Part shown: positions 1-11,153 of the stretch, in pieces
Layout of the letters: each line of letters opens with the position of its first letter
How positions within the stretch are numbered: position 1 is the first letter of the stretch
NCBI RefSeq assembly: GCF_011074885.1
Contig: NC_054687.1
Span: 186,001 to 250,000 of the forward strand
Direction of reading: 5' to 3'
Origin: Brettanomyces bruxellensis
Taxonomy: Eukaryota > Ascomycota > Pichiomycetes > Pichiales > Pichiaceae
Length of the DNA stretch: 64,000 bases
Position numbers and translations under genes: made by a program
The notes under the pieces: generated by a model
What the model was told of the DNA's origin: nothing
What the model saw: the letters and a program-made list of their open reading frames with translations, nothing else
Database searches by the model: none

Positions 1-99
1 CCGCTTGAGTTTGAAGGTTGTTTTTTTGAAGAAGTCCTCATCGTCTGCCTCCACATGCTGAGAAGTCGTTGGTCCTTCGTTGAACACTTCTTTCGACAT
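1..99 (-). CDS. 5' end of an unidentified protein, cut by the window edge
   Basis: Reading leftwards from an ATG at 99-97, 33 codons are open up to base 1. The peptide begins MSKEVFNEGPTTS and runs through an acidic stretch (EADDEDFF) into a basic one (KKTTFKLKR). The ATG is preceded by an A/C-rich leader (ACAACTACAAC), a good yeast start context. The acidic-to-basic N-terminus resembles the cytosolic leader of many membrane transporters, but too little is present to name a family. The gene continues outside the window. Confidence 0.5.
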   Translation of the reverse strand, partial: MSKEVFNEGPTTSQHVEADDEDFFKKTTFKLKR

Positions 100-216
100 G
101 TTGTAGTTGTGTTTTATCTTAGAAGTTGCTTTGGGCTTAAAAGTTTGCCTTGACTTTGTTTATGGCTTGCGTTGAGGTTGCTTATGATTATGTGATGTTT
201 ATATGCAGCTTTATCG

Positions 217-270
217 CTTAGCTTACTTAGCTTACTTGGCTCACTTAGCTCACTTAGCTCACCTAGCTTA
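217..270. repeat. 10-bp tandem minisatellite, about five units
   Basis: The unit CTYACTTAGC is repeated head to tail with small changes (cttagcttac, ttagcttact, tggctcactt, agctcactta, gctcaccta). It lies about 120 bp upstream of the start of the truncated minus-strand gene, so it may sit in that gene's promoter. Confidence 0.75.
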
Positions 271-3200
271 TCAGTTCCTTTCTGAATACTCTCTGAATGC
301 CTGATACTGCTTTGTCTCCCTATTCTGCTCTTATTTCCTATTTCCTGTATCTCTGCTTTATCCTCTTTCCTATATCCGGCTTTATCCTATTCCAATATGC
401 TGCTTTAACTCTGACTTGTTGGCCTCCTCACTCTCTGTATCTGTTTTCTATACTTTGCCCGTTATTCACCTCAATATTCCTCTGTTCTATTTGCCCCTCG
501 CTTTTGTTAGGTCCAATTAGTGCTGCGACAATCTCTTTCAGTATCAACTATCGCTGCTCAATCTGATTTCAACAACCTATCGATTGCAACCTGCTAATAA
601 TGTTCTCAGCTTAAATGCAACAACGGCAATTTCTCAATGATGCCGTGAACAAATTGATACTGCAATACGAATCTGTGTCCACTTAAGGAGGAAAAGAAAC
701 TCAAGACAGAAGAAGTCTGAGAAAAAAAGTATGGGGTAAAAATTAACCCCCTCAAAAAAAAAATGTGACAATAATATTATTAACGAGGACAATTATAATA
801 CGCTGAGAGAAATGCCAGAATGAGTCTGTTATCCGCTCTTTGTGCCCACTATTTTCGCCACAAATGTACCTAATGATTCCTGAAAATCTATACAAGCAGG
901 CTCTTTTGAAATAATAGCCAATATCCTTGCAAACGCCCGGAAAATGTTGAAAATCTGCTATTTCTGTGAGGTGAGGTTCTAATGCAACGAGGTATGAGGG
1001 AAGGGGGAGTAAGAAACAAAAAAAAAAAAAAAAAATTGTAATTTGGAAATTGAATGGGAATGGTGGAGGGAAAAAAGGTCGAGAAATATTATTGCACAGG
1101 GTGTGCGAGTATTAGGTAATTTTAATTTCGTGACCGTCGGTCGTCGCGCCGATTTCCAACCTTGCCGGAACCAGGCACTAACGCCCAGCACCAAAATAAG
1201 GCTGCTGCTCATTTCACTGCCAGCAGGCCCAAATCAACACTTACAAACATCACATCGTCTGGTTAGCGCCAAGTACAAAATCATGAACAAAATCCTGAAG
1301 CAGCCCATTACTTCGCTAACCATTGGATGTTGGGTGACGTCGAAAAAAAAACTACAATAGGAAGCAATCGAGTCTAAGGTGTTGCAAATCAGAGTTTTTC
1401 CGAAGATAGCTGAGGACCACGAATAGCGCACAGATGCCAAACAATTGAATTTTTTCGTTAACAAGAAACTCCGGGACGCACAAAGAATGAAAGTGCTTTG
1501 AAAAACTTAGGCATCCCACGATTATATGTTGCAATGCGGGGGTGGAGAGTCTTATGCCTTCTGAAACGAACTTTGGTTTATCTTGAAATTCAATCTTTCA
1601 CTTGGCAAAATACTGCGTTCTCTCTCTTTTTTTTTTGATTTTGGCTCTGCCACTTTGTCAAAACCGTGCTACTCATACTACGGCCAAAATAATCGTTTAC
1701 ACACATTCACGATACCGCTCGACTTTTCACACTGCAGAAATGGCGTTTGGCACACAAAGCGGATAATCCCGGATAAAGCACACAAAACCTGTTGCCCAAA
1801 TATGCATCCGCAACACATAGCTCTGTACAGCCAATCCACGAAATTCCGGGAGTACAATAACATGCAATCAGCATTCAACTTTTTGTGGAAGCTTATAACC
1901 CTATTTCGACGAACTACATTATTTCACATATATTAGTTCGGCCCGGATAATCCATTTCATGTGTGTATTGTACCGCCCTTAACCTACACGCCAACTCATT
2001 TACCCCACATCTTTTATTTCTTCATTTGTTTAATCTCATCTTTTTATTTAAAGGGCCGTATTTAGCACCCGAAACTTAGCTCACTGTATATGTTTATATT
2101 CCAATCACTTTTTCCATGTAAACTTTTTTACCTTTTTTAACTTTACTTGCGACGGCGTATCCCCACCAAAATTTTGTAGTTGCTCACAAAGTGCTGTAAA
2201 TTTACGGGGAAACATCATTAGAGCTACAAAATTTGGCTGCCCTTCTTTTTAGAAATGTTCATTTTACTACAATTTTATTGGTGAACATGGAATCAGCAAA
2301 ATTAAACAAATATCGAAGTGAAGATTTCTGTTCCAGAAGAAAAACAATCTCCAAAGAAGCTAGAGAATCATAGAAAGAAACAATTTAGGTAAGCGTTAGC
2401 ACTAGTACCAACCCTTGCGGCCTAAAATTAATCAAGATTGACTTCTCTGCTTTCTTGGCGATTATGTAATAGTGCATGACGCCGACTTCCCGAAGGTAAA
2501 AAGTTTTTCCGGCGTCACTGATGGATTTACGGAGGAAATCGGGTGCATCAGAATCATGAAACAAAAGGGATGCAAGTACAGATAATTTTTTTTTTTTTTT
2601 TTTTGGTTGTACACGCTTAGGTAATACATTTTTGGGAACGCCAAAAAACCTTGCACATGAGTGGGAGATCTTTTTGGATTTCCTTTTCAAAATTTTTTCT
2701 TCTTCTTATTATCTATCGGTGACCAATTACGGCTTCTAAAAAATGCGGCACCATAATAATAATAAACAAACTGCGAAGAAAGTTGAGTAACAAAAAAACA
2801 AAAAAATTAGAGTAGGTAAAATTAGCTCAGAAGCTTCGCACATTCGAAAGGCACAAAATTTCTAACCTTGTTTTCACTACCCTTTTTCTTCGGATATACT
2901 AGTTTTATCTTTTAAACTCCTACTTTAAACATAACAAGCTTTGAATAACTCACCTCTAGTCACTCCTTTGATCTAGTCAAAAACTTGCAAAGCCAACTTT
3001 CATTTTTTTTGTGCCCTTCCAACTAATTACTTTCCTTAAACAAATCGAATTCCAGTAAGGAGAAAATTTCAAGAGAAAGCTTATATTTGAGATACCTATC
3101 AACAGCGTTTAACTTTAAGGTACGTATTACACTTTTTACATATGGAGTTTTGGTTCTTATATTTCCAGATGCGCTTTTTTTAACCTTATCAACAGAGCTA

Positions 3201-3288
3201 TATAATACATGATATCATTTCGAGATAAGGTCTTCGCATGGGCCACACACATTTGAGAAATCACCACAGTCCAAAGATCAACACACAG

Positions 3289-3765
3289 TTACAACCTCAG
3301 TATGGCTACACTTGATATTACATGGTTATAAGATAAGTATGAAATGAACGAGGAGACAAGAATACACCCTGTAGTTAAGAGCTTTTTTTTCCAATTTGAT
3401 TTTAAAGGGCTGTCAGTTTGAGGCTTCAACATGTCCACGGCCGTATTTTTTGATTTCACCAGCATTTGACGCCACTTTTTTCTACTTCGTTGATTATCAT
3501 CAAGGCTGGTTTCACCCAACACACAAACAGTATAAGCATAAGGGAAATGTATGAGAGGAGATATCGCTAGGGCCAAAATGTGTTGCTTTTTGCACAAAGA
3601 GATTACACAGGAAGCTTCTTGAGTCTTAGTAGAGAAGGCAGGTCTGACGATCTGCTTTTGAACATGATGACTTTTAGAGTTAGGACTGATTGCAATCCAT
3701 CTTTGTGGGATTAGGGCACGATGAGGCTTGATAAAGGACACAAATACCGATTTATACATGAACAT
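3289..3765 (-). CDS. Doubtful 158-codon ORF in the long intergenic region
   Basis: It opens with a true ATG (3765-3763) and is the longest ATG-initiated frame between 100 and 4699. The product would have a basic, serine/lysine-rich body and a hydrophobic C-terminal segment (LLTTGCILVSSFISYLSY) that could be one tail-anchor-like membrane helix. I recognise no family. Its composition looks like translated intergenic DNA, so it is more likely spurious than real. Confidence 0.2.
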   Translation of the reverse strand: MFMYKSVFVSFIKPHRALIPQRWIAISPNSKSHHVQKQIVRPAFSTKTQEASCVISLCKKQHILALAISPLIHFPYAYTVCVLGETSLDDNQRSRKKWRQMLVKSKNTAVDMLKPQTDSPLKSNWKKKLLTTGCILVSSFISYLSYNHVISSVAILRL

Positions 3766-4699
3766 ATACGTCTCTTAGATGAGACGTTATGAATTTGGTA
3801 ATTTCTCACGATGGCCCTGTTCCATGTTCCGTTTGAAACCAAGCCATCTTATTTGTGCCCCAATTTAGACGAGTGGCTTCTCGCGATACTCAAATCATAC
3901 ATTAATTTTTTTTTTGATAGCGCGAAACAGCTTGCACGGTAAGTAATGCCCGTTAAAGGGGCGGTTGAGAAAAACGAGGGAGAAAAAAAGTGATGCGAAT
4001 GAAACTAAAGGTGGGAAAATAATGCGAGGAGGCTGAAACGCGGCGGCTTCCAAATTTGGAATTCCAGCTGAGAGAAATTTTAAGAAAATTTTTTTGATCT
4101 CACATTTATTCTCGCAGACCGCGAATAGCTTTCTCATTTGTTTATTGTTTTTCAGACACTGGAATCAATAAGCAAAGGGGTCGTGGAGCGGGATGTGCAT
4201 TTTGGTAATTGAGCGCTTACGTGTTTGGGATGCGGGATAAAGCCGGGGATCAGGGTGTGTCAGCTTTTTTTTTCCTTTTAGGTTCTGGCTTTATTTCCAT
4301 TCTAATAATAGCTATTTACGTTTTTATTTTTCTTCTTTGAGTCTTTTCCAAATTTCTTCACTCTACGCTGTTTTTTTAATTTTTTGGGTCGTGATTGCTC
4401 TTGGTGTTTCTTGTTAAGCTTTATTCACTTTAGTGGATACTTGAAGGTCTGCGAACTCGTTCATTTCTATACTTACATCATTACAAAGCCACTGTGCACG
4501 TTCAGAACAACCAACTGCATTCACTCCTTTAAGCAGAAAGTGCACTGAAAGCAAGTAAAGCCAAATTGAATAAACAAGCAAGCGAAAACCACCATTCTAT
4601 CAAAACAACCCATCCAAAGCATCGGACTAGAACCAAACTCGCAAAATCTGCCCTCGCAAAGCATACATTCTAACACTAATCATAATATACACAGATACA

Positions 4700-5959
4700 A
4701 TGTTGACAACCCAAATTTTTGCCGCTATCGCCTCGTGCCTGGCCGCATCATGTGCAGCAGCACCAATGGCAAATGCCGAAGCCGTTGCCAAGGCTGCAGC
4801 CTCAGATGACTGCACTACGGTGGAAAAAAGCTACCACAAGCACCACCAACACAAGAGAGCCGTTGCATACGACTACGTTTACGTGACGGTGACAGTTGAC
4901 GGAGACGGAAATACCGTTACTCCAACCGTTGAGATTGTTTCAACGCCAACTTCCGCCGCCTCATCGTACTCAGAGGCTCCTGCCCCATCTTCGGAGGCTG
5001 AGGAATCTTCCGAATCATCATATTCCGCCCCAGCCACCACCACTGAAGCCTCATCTTACGTCGCTTCATCATCATCAGCCTCGTCTGCCGCCCCATCGTC
5101 ATCATCGTCCACTTCGTCGACCTCTTCTTCGTCTGAAGGTGGAATCAGTGGTGACTTGAGTGCCTTCGAGGACCCATCCGACGACTTCCAGGATGGTACC
5201 ATCGCATGCTCCGATTTCCCATCCGGAAACGGTGTCATTGCCTTGGACTGGCTTGGATTCGGCGGCTGGTCCGGTTTGTATCATGACGATACTTCTACCG
5301 GTGGAAGCTGCGAAGACGGCACTTACTGCTCGTACGCTTGCCAACCCGGTATGTCGAAGACCCAGTGGCCTTCCGACCAGCCATCAAACGGTGTTTCTGT
5401 TGGAGGTTTGTACTGCAAGAACGGTTACCTCTACAGAACCAACACCGATACCACCCACCTCTGTGAGTGGGGTGAAGACAGTGCTGTTGTCGTGTCCGAG
5501 CTCTCTGATTCCGTCGCAATCTGCAGAACAGACTACCCTGGTACCGAGAACATGGTTATTCCAACCGTTGTCGATGCCGGATCCAGCAACATTCTCACTG
5601 TCGTTGACGAGGACACTTACTACAAGTGGCAGGGAAAGAAGACCTCGGCCCAGTACTACGTCAACAACGCTGGTGTTTCTTACGAGGATGGCTGCATATG
5701 GGGTACTTCGGGCTCCGGTGTCGGTAACTGGGCTCCTTTGAACTTCGGTGCAGGTGCAACCGGTGGCATCTCATACTTGTCCTTGATTCCAAATCCAAAC
5801 AATTTGGATGCCGCCAACTTCAACGTCAAAATCGTCTCCGACGGCGGTGACGTCCAGGGTGACTGCGTGTATGAGAATGGCAGCTACAACGGTGATGGTT
5901 CCGACGGTTGTACCGTTGCCGTTACCAACGGTAAGGCCAAGTTCGTTCTCTACAACTGA
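4700..5959 (+). CDS. SUN-family cell wall protein (SIM1/UTH1/NCA3/SUN4 group, GH132)
   Basis: The 419-residue product starts with a signal peptide (about residues 1-21, ending near SCAAA). A propeptide ends at a Kex2-like KR around residue 53 (HQHKR/AVAY), and a long Ser/Thr/Ala-rich linker at about residues 80-148 is likely O-mannosylated. The C-terminal SUN domain (about 150-419) shows the family hallmarks [21 protein letters not shown], the Cys-rich [19 protein letters not shown] and [16 protein letters not shown] proteins are secreted beta-glucosidase-like proteins acting in septation and wall remodelling. Codon use is biased as in well expressed genes. Which S. cerevisiae paralogue it matches cannot be decided, since yeasts outside Saccharomycetaceae often have one or two SUN genes. 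Confidence 0.95.
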   Translation: MLTTQIFAAIASCLAASCAAAPMANAEAVAKAAASDDCTTVEKSYHKHHQHKRAVAYDYVYVTVTVDGDGNTVTPTVEIVSTPTSAASSYSEAPAPSSEAEESSESSYSAPATTTEASSYVASSSSASSAAPSSSSSTSSTSSSSEGGISGDLSAFEDPSDDFQDGTIACSDFPSGNGVIALDWLGFGGWSGLYHDDTSTGGSCEDGTYCSYACQPGMSKTQWPSDQPSNGVSVGGLYCKNGYLYRTNTDTTHLCEWGEDSAVVVSELSDSVAICRTDYPGTENMVIPTVVDAGSSNILTVVDEDTYYKWQGKKTSAQYYVNNAGVSYEDGCIWGTSGSGVGNWAPLNFGAGATGGISYLSLIPNPNNLDAANFNVKIVSDGGDVQGDCVYENGSYNGDGSDGCTVAVTNGKAKFVLYN

Positions 5960-6753
5960 TTGCGTGTTCTGTCATGCTTTCTCTCTTTTTATCCTTGTGT
6001 TCCGGTTTAAATTAGGACGAGATTCTGGGGTTTCTTTTTTCCCTCCCGCGGTCTCTTCTTCTCTAAGCTTTTTGTTTGCTCTTCTTTGACGTGGTTGCTT
6101 TATTCGGCAATCACGCAGGAAAAAGAGCCGCAGTTCTCTCTCTTTGTTTCTGCGCTGTATCTGCCTTGCGTTTCCTTCTTTCCATACAATTTGCATCCTG
6201 ATCATTCAATATCTTCCTGCTAGAGGCTCACCGGGCTTCAGCTATGCTGGTTTTGGCATCAGTGATGACTTGGGGGTCACGCAATGCTTTTTTTTTAAGT
6301 CTGCGTTTTATACTTTTTTTTTTTTGTTTCTGTTCTTTTATTATTATTAATACGGTGGGGGATTTTTCAGACTGGCTCCATCTGTGTCACTCCTTGGAAA
6401 GATGTTGGCTTTTCTTTGTTTCCTTCTATCTTTCTAGTTGTTCTTTATTGCTTACTTCTTTGTCTCATCTTATCTTATCTGAAATATTTTGAATATAACA
6501 AGTATTTTTTTTACGTGTCCGCGAGAATATGTAGGGTAGCGTAGAAGCACCTGGATAAATCTACGAAATCCCTTTTCGTGGTTGGTACGAATTGTGCCTT
6601 TTTTCACCGTTGGTATAAATTTAGGTCTTTTTCCACTTTTTCCTTACTACTCCCTTTCTTCATCCACACGTTCATTCTTTGTAAAATTATTTAGAGTCTT
6701 TTCAATCCCTTTTTCCAATTTGTGCAAAATTCGGGTGCATTTGAAATCCATCA
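5960..6753. other. T-rich spacer, no gene seen
   Basis: 3' flank of the SUN gene and leader of the next ORF. It contains poly(T) runs (around 6290 and 6312-6326) and AATAAA-poor, pyrimidine-rich DNA. The short frames in it are low-complexity Phe/Leu/Ser translations. Confidence 0.5.
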
Positions 6754-7344
6754 ATGAGGAAGAGGGCACAAAGAAGAAAAGGAAAAAGAGCACTGAAGAA
6801 AGTCCCTGGGGCTAAAAGAAAACCCACTAAAATACCATCCAAAAGAAGGCATATCGCAATAGACGTGGAAGACTCCCATAGAAGCGATAATATTACCATG
6901 AAGAAAAAAGCACATGTTGAAAATGAAGTAATTACCTCGAGTCCGCACTCAGGCCAAGGAGTGCGTGCAAACGTGAGTGTTAAGAAAGAGATATGGGAAA
7001 CAACTGAGGCGTCAAAAATCAATCCCACAACTGACACATCAGGAATCAATCTTACAATTGAGGACAGCATGTCTTCCGAAAGCAGCATACTTAGTGCAAC
7101 CAGTATCTACACCCACAAGCAGAGTCACCCATCCGGCATGTTGCAGATATATCGGGAAGTGCAACGGTTGGAGGAAGTTCAAAGGTGCTTTGAGCAAAAG
7201 AAAGAGTTGTGTGGGGACAGATTCGATCCCAGGGTCAAGGGAGTGCCGAACTCGCATAGGATACAGATCGCGCAGCTACTCAGGGATGTGTGTGACCAGA
7301 TACAAGCGGTCTATGAGCAGGAAGAGCGGTTGATTACGAAATAG
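6754..7344 (+). CDS. Orphan basic protein, 196 residues
   Basis: ATG at 6754 follows ATCCATCA. The N-terminus (about residues 1-35) is strongly basic (RKRAQRRKGKRALKK), like a nuclear localisation or DNA/RNA-binding tail. The middle is polar and Ser/Thr-rich. The C-terminal 70 residues look helical and amphipathic (LQIYREVQRLEEVQRCFEQK ... LLRDVCDQIQAVYEQEERL). The layout resembles small kinetochore, spindle or chromatin subunits, but I recognise no family. It converges on NST1, with 74 bp between their stops. The helix-like C-terminus and clean ATG favour a real gene. Confidence 0.55.
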   Translation: MRKRAQRRKGKRALKKVPGAKRKPTKIPSKRRHIAIDVEDSHRSDNITMKKKAHVENEVITSSPHSGQGVRANVSVKKEIWETTEASKINPTTDTSGINLTIEDSMSSESSILSATSIYTHKQSHPSGMLQIYREVQRLEEVQRCFEQKKELCGDRFDPRVKGVPNSHRIQIAQLLRDVCDQIQAVYEQEERLITK

Positions 7345-7418
7345 TATACGGAATACTACCATTGATGATATGAAGTGTGCAAGTATACAGAACAAGCGAG
7401 CAAGCAGCTCATGCGAGG

Positions 7419-10400
7419 TTAATTTAGGCCTGAGGACCACGCGTTGGAGAAAGTCATGCTCTGTGGCATGCTGGAATCTGCAAAAGCGGGTGCTCCAAAG
7501 CCAAGAGGCTTGTTTAAGGCACCATTTGGACTCACACTGGCCCCAACACTCATATTGCCCGTATGGGAAAGCGAGGAGCGTCCATCCAGGCCAGGAGGAA
7601 GCATCCCAAGCTGCTGGGCATGCTTGTCGAGACCAGCAGGGCTGTTCGGAATCAATTTCACAAAGCTGAAGTTGCCCAGGTCGTCTTTTGCAACCTGGAA
7701 AGACGCACCGACAACTGTGTTTAAGGGAACGCTCAAAGCGTCTATAAACTGGTCGAAGCTCAAGTTGGGAAGGAGTGACGAGAGCAGCGACTTCGAGTAA
7801 TGATACAGGAGCGGAATCGAGTAGAATCCGTTTTTCTCCGTCGGCAAGTTCGGTGCTGCCTTTAGGATTTCCAACTGGATCCTCTGGGCATCATGCACGC
7901 CCATTTTTGGGCCAGTGAGCAGCGGTTGCGGCACCAGTGGAGAGTCCAGACCGTTATTCATGGATGGTTCATTGGCAGAAGACCAGTTGGGCATCAGGGT
8001 TCCCGATCCAAGAATGTTGGAGGACAATCCAGAGAACTTGAGGCTGTCAGCAGGCGTGCCAGCCGCTGAGCCGAGAGTCTTGTTTGAATTTGCCAACTGT
8101 GGGTTGCTGTTTCCCCAAATGGAGCTTTTTCTGGATGAACTGATGCCGGAATTCGGCGCAGTGCTTCCCCAAATGTCCGCTCTGCCGTTTCTGGTGGCAG
8201 CTCCGCCGAAAAACGATGTGTTGAGAAGCGGATTTGTGGACGGAATGGCCGTCTTTAGATACTTACTGTCTCCAACAACATCCCCAAGTGTAGCTGATGC
8301 CAGATACTGCGAAAGTATATCCACACTGCCTGCCCGTGATGCTGTCATACTGCTGCTCAGGAGCGGGTTTCTCGAAAGCGGGTCGGCGGAAAAAGACCCA
8401 TTCGAATGCATTGCAAACGGCGAACCGGACAATTTCGCACTTGGCAAATTCCAGCCTGCCGAATTCCCCATTGCCCCAATGCTGCCAAACGAGCTTGCAT
8501 TGCCGGACAGTGCACTCACACCTGCTGCAGCTTGAACTGATCCAAATGCTGCAGGCGGTGCAGGGATGTGCTCAGTTGCTGCATTTGCCGGCATGTTGGC
8601 TGGTGACTTTCGTGCAACATTGTTTGTATCGCCCTGGATTGTCGTCTGCTTATCTTTCTGCGTGTCCTTCTTCATTTTCTGCAGCCTATGCCTCTCCCTT
8701 TCTCTTCTCACTCTCTCATTTTCTGCCTCCATCTTCTTGGCCTCCTCGTCCCTCTTTCTCTGCAGTTCTTGCTGCTTTTTCTTCTCATCGAGCTTTCTCT
8801 GCTCCTCCTCCTGCCTCTTTTTCTCCTCGAGCTTCCTCTGCTCCTCAAGCTTCTTCTTCTTTGCTTCCTCAACCCGTTTCTTCTTCTCCTCGCGCTTCTT
8901 TCTCTCCTTCTCCTTCTTTTCCTTCTCCTTCTTCTTTCTCACCATCTCCTCCTCCCGCTTTTTCTTCCGCTCAGCCTCTTTTCTCTTCCGGCCCTCCTCA
9001 GCCTTTCTGATCTGCTCCTCTCTCTCCTTTTTCTCCTTTTCCAGCTTTTCAGCCTCCCGACGTTTCTTCTCCTGCTCCCTCGCCTGCTGCTGAAGCCTCT
9101 TTTTCTCCTTTTGCTTCTCCTTCCGCTTTCTTTCCTTCTCTTCCTTCTCCTTCTTCCGCTTTTCCTCATCTTCTAGCTCCTGCAAAAGCTCGTTTCTGTT
9201 ATCCTCCGCCACTTTGTACTTGTACGCCACTATCAATCGACTCACAAGAAGCTTCGCTGTCATCAACTGTAGCATATTTGTGATTTCAACGAGTCTCCTC
9301 TCCAACTTCTCCATTCTGCGTATTAGCCGCGGGTCAACCGCCTGGCTGCCATCTTCTTTTTCGTTATCCACACATTCATTACTGTTGGCTCTATCACAAT
9401 TATCTTCTTTCTCCCCTTCGACTGCATTTTGGTCGAAATGCTCATCATCCACGTCAATATCGTCAATATCGTCAATATTATCGATGTCGTCAATGTCATC
9501 GATATCATCAATATCGTCAATATTATCATCTCCTTCTTCTCTTTCTCTTTCCCCTTCTCCATTGTCACCTCCTTCCTCTCCTTCTCTCTCATTGCCATTC
9601 TCCTCATCCTCCATCTGATCCTCATAGTAATCTCCAGGCTCTTCCCCCTCATTCGGCAGTATTTCACCTTTTTGCTGCCTTCCAGCCCTTCTGGCCTTAC
9701 CACTATTGCCCTTTTCAAGACCCTCTTTCCACATATGCTTCCGTTTGTCCATCTTCACCTTCATGAATGACTTGAACAAGTTGCGAGCATGTTCTGCAGT
9801 TTTTTGCTGGAAGAGCTTTGTATAACAATGCTCTTGGTCAAACTGCTCAACCGTGTTGATGAATTTCTCCCCCTGGTTCCGGAGAAGGTCCTCAGCAACA
9901 GACATAACTTCGCCAAACGAATCCTTTCCGTCCGCTTTAGAAACGCTGTCTGGTGTATTTTCGCTCTCTTTATCGGCCTTACGCTTCTCAGGCACACCCA
10001 AAAACGCGTTCACAAGTCTATAATTCACCTGGTACGAGTCCAAAGAGCCCGCATCCAGCCCACACAGCTGGCGGTGCCGGCTATAGAGCTTCAGCAACTC
10101 TCTTTCCAGGATTACCCTCCTGTTTCCGCACATACGACAGTTGCAATTGAAGTCATGCTCGTTTCTAGCCACCCTCATCACATCCTCGGTCGTCACAGAG
10201 GCTATCTCGCGCTTCTTCTGTTCGCTAGCCTCCATCCAGAACTGCCGCATTCCTAGTTTATCCTCTGTTGACATGTTCACACGCCAAAGATAGTTTCCAA
10301 CACGAGGATGCAGTAGACACCTAGCAATGAGCATTCTTTGGCGGTTCACGGATATCTCCAAGTACCGTTTTGTGTTCAACGACTGCCGGCTCGACCCATG

Positions 10401-11153
10401 GACCCGTTCGTGGCTCCGGTAGTGATAATTACCCTCGTTTTCTTCATAATCGTCATCTGTCTCCCCCTCAAATCCCATGTAGTCATCTTCATCATCAACG
10501 TCATCTTCATCCTCATACTCCCCCTCCTCGCTGCTTCCCGGAATGAACTCGTTTTCCGAGTACTCTTCTCCCGGATCGTTGTATTCGTTCTCGTCCAGAT
10601 GTCGCTGGTGATGTTTGTGATGGCAACTTTGACTATGGCCGTGATTATCATCAAAATCTTCGTGTATTTTGCCCTGCTGATTCCTGTATCCGTGCCCAGA
10701 TCGCCTCTCCTCCTCGTACTCATCCTCATACTCATTATTATCCACTCCTTCGTCATCATCATCGTACTCGTACTCGTATTCGGCGATTTTTTCACTCCCA
10801 CCTTCCTCATTATTATGCACATCTCCATTTTCCACCTCTTCTTCCTCCTCCTCATACTCGGAATCCGTCAGGCACCGCCCACATCGGCAACAGTGCATGT
10901 GCCGGGACTTTTCACCGCTCTCCGTTGCCGAATCATCGGACAACTCTGACACAATCACATTTCCATTTGCATCTTGTCTAATCACCCTAGACGTTGGATA
11001 ATCATCCCCAGGACGGTTAAGTTTCGCCTGCATTTTCACGTTTTTGCCACGCCAGGCTTTACTACTGCGTTTCCTGCCCGAATTGCCCTCTGCCTGAACC
11101 TCTGGAACGTAGTCAAAGTGAACATCTTGACCGGCAATGTAATTCGAAGCCAT
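7419..11153 (-). CDS. NST1: Nst1-like stress-response protein
   Basis: The product is 1244 residues. The N-terminal half carries acidic low-complexity tracts (DE-rich, about residues 95-240) and a conserved block with YLEISVNRQRMLIARCLLHP and MRQFWMEASEQKKREIASV. It ends in the paired-Cys motif CNCRMCGNRRVILEREL, the hallmark of the Nst1 (salt tolerance down-regulator) domain. Then come a DDI repeat (coding strand of about 9455-9530), a long charged E/K/R helix encoded by about 8650-9200, and a Ser/Asn/Gly-rich C-terminus. In yeast Nst1 is a P-body and mRNA-metabolism-linked protein that lowers salt tolerance. The start is a clear ATG (11153-11151). The low-complexity tracts create several long antisense frames that are not genes. 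Confidence 0.9.
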   Translation of the reverse strand: MASNYIAGQDVHFDYVPEVQAEGNSGRKRSSKAWRGKNVKMQAKLNRPGDDYPTSRVIRQDANGNVIVSELSDDSATESGEKSRHMHCCRCGRCLTDSEYEEEEEEVENGDVHNNEEGGSEKIAEYEYEYDDDDEGVDNNEYEDEYEEERRSGHGYRNQQGKIHEDFDDNHGHSQSCHHKHHQRHLDENEYNDPGEEYSENEFIPGSSEEGEYEDEDDVDDEDDYMGFEGETDDDYEENEGNYHYRSHERVHGSSRQSLNTKRYLEISVNRQRMLIARCLLHPRVGNYLWRVNMSTEDKLGMRQFWMEASEQKKREIASVTTEDVMRVARNEHDFNCNCRMCGNRRVILERELLKLYSRHRQLCGLDAGSLDSYQVNYRLVNAFLGVPEKRKADKESENTPDSVSKADGKDSFGEVMSVAEDLLRNQGEKFINTVEQFDQEHCYTKLFQQKTAEHARNLFKSFMKVKMDKRKHMWKEGLEKGNSGKARRAGRQQKGEILPNEGEEPGDYYEDQMEDEENGNEREGEEGGDNGEGEREREEGDDNIDDIDDIDDIDDIDNIDDIDDIDVDDEHFDQNAVEGEKEDNCDRANSNECVDNEKEDGSQAVDPRLIRRMEKLERRLVEITNMLQLMTAKLLVSRLIVAYKYKVAEDNRNELLQELEDEEKRKKEKEEKERKRKEKQKEKKRLQQQAREQEKKRREAEKLEKEKKEREEQIRKAEEGRKRKEAERKKKREEEMVRKKKEKEKKEKERKKREEKKKRVEEAKKKKLEEQRKLEEKKRQEEEQRKLDEKKKQQELQRKRDEEAKKMEAENERVRRERERHRLQKMKKDTQKDKQTTIQGDTNNVARKSPANMPANAATEHIPAPPAAFGSVQAAAGVSALSGNASSFGSIGAMGNSAGWNLPSAKLSGSPFAMHSNGSFSADPLSRNPLLSSSMTASRAGSVDILSQYLASATLGDVVGDSKYLKTAIPSTNPLLNTSFFGGAATRNGRADIWGSTAPNSGISSSRKSSIWGNSNPQLANSNKTLGSAAGTPADSLKFSGLSSNILGSGTLMPNWSSANEPSMNNGLDSPLVPQPLLTGPKMGVHDAQRIQLEILKAAPNLPTEKNGFYSIPLLYHYSKSLLSSLLPNLSFDQFIDALSVPLNTVVGASFQVAKDDLGNFSFVKLIPNSPAGLDKHAQQLGMLPPGLDGRSSLSHTGNMSVGASVSPNGALNKPLGFGAPAFADSSMPQSMTFSNAWSSGLN
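9455..9530 (-). repeat. In-frame DDI codon repeat inside NST1
   Basis: A 9-bp unit encoding Asp-Asp-Ile is repeated about eight times in frame (DDIDDIDDIDDIDDIDNIDD and onward). Units differ at synonymous positions (GAC/GAT, ATA/ATC/ATT), so the array is not a very recent expansion. It lies in the acidic linker before the charged helix. Confidence 0.85.

Larger units (their letters stand above)
100..4699. other. 4.6 kb stretch with no convincing gene
   Basis: This is the longest empty interval in the window. It contains a 10-bp tandem repeat (217-270), many A or T homopolymers (for example around 1020 and 2590), a TGACGTCG CRE-like site near 1335, and a GC-richer patch at 4160-4260 just before the SUN-family promoter. 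Only short unrelated frames are open. The largest ATG-initiated one is 3289-3765 on the minus strand. No tRNA A/B box pair was seen. It may contain a non-coding RNA, or be a long promoter for the flanking genes. Confidence 0.5.

Noticed and set aside
1583..1936. 117-codon frame in the left gap
   Set aside because: No family or protein-like pattern; AT-rich intergenic composition.
4468..4480. ATACTTACAT resembling the 5' end of U1 snRNA
   Set aside because: It is a short chance match with no U1 features downstream.
8297..9176. Long plus-strand frames over NST1
   Set aside because: They are translations of the charged-helix coding region in other frames, giving Ser/Phe/Leu low complexity.
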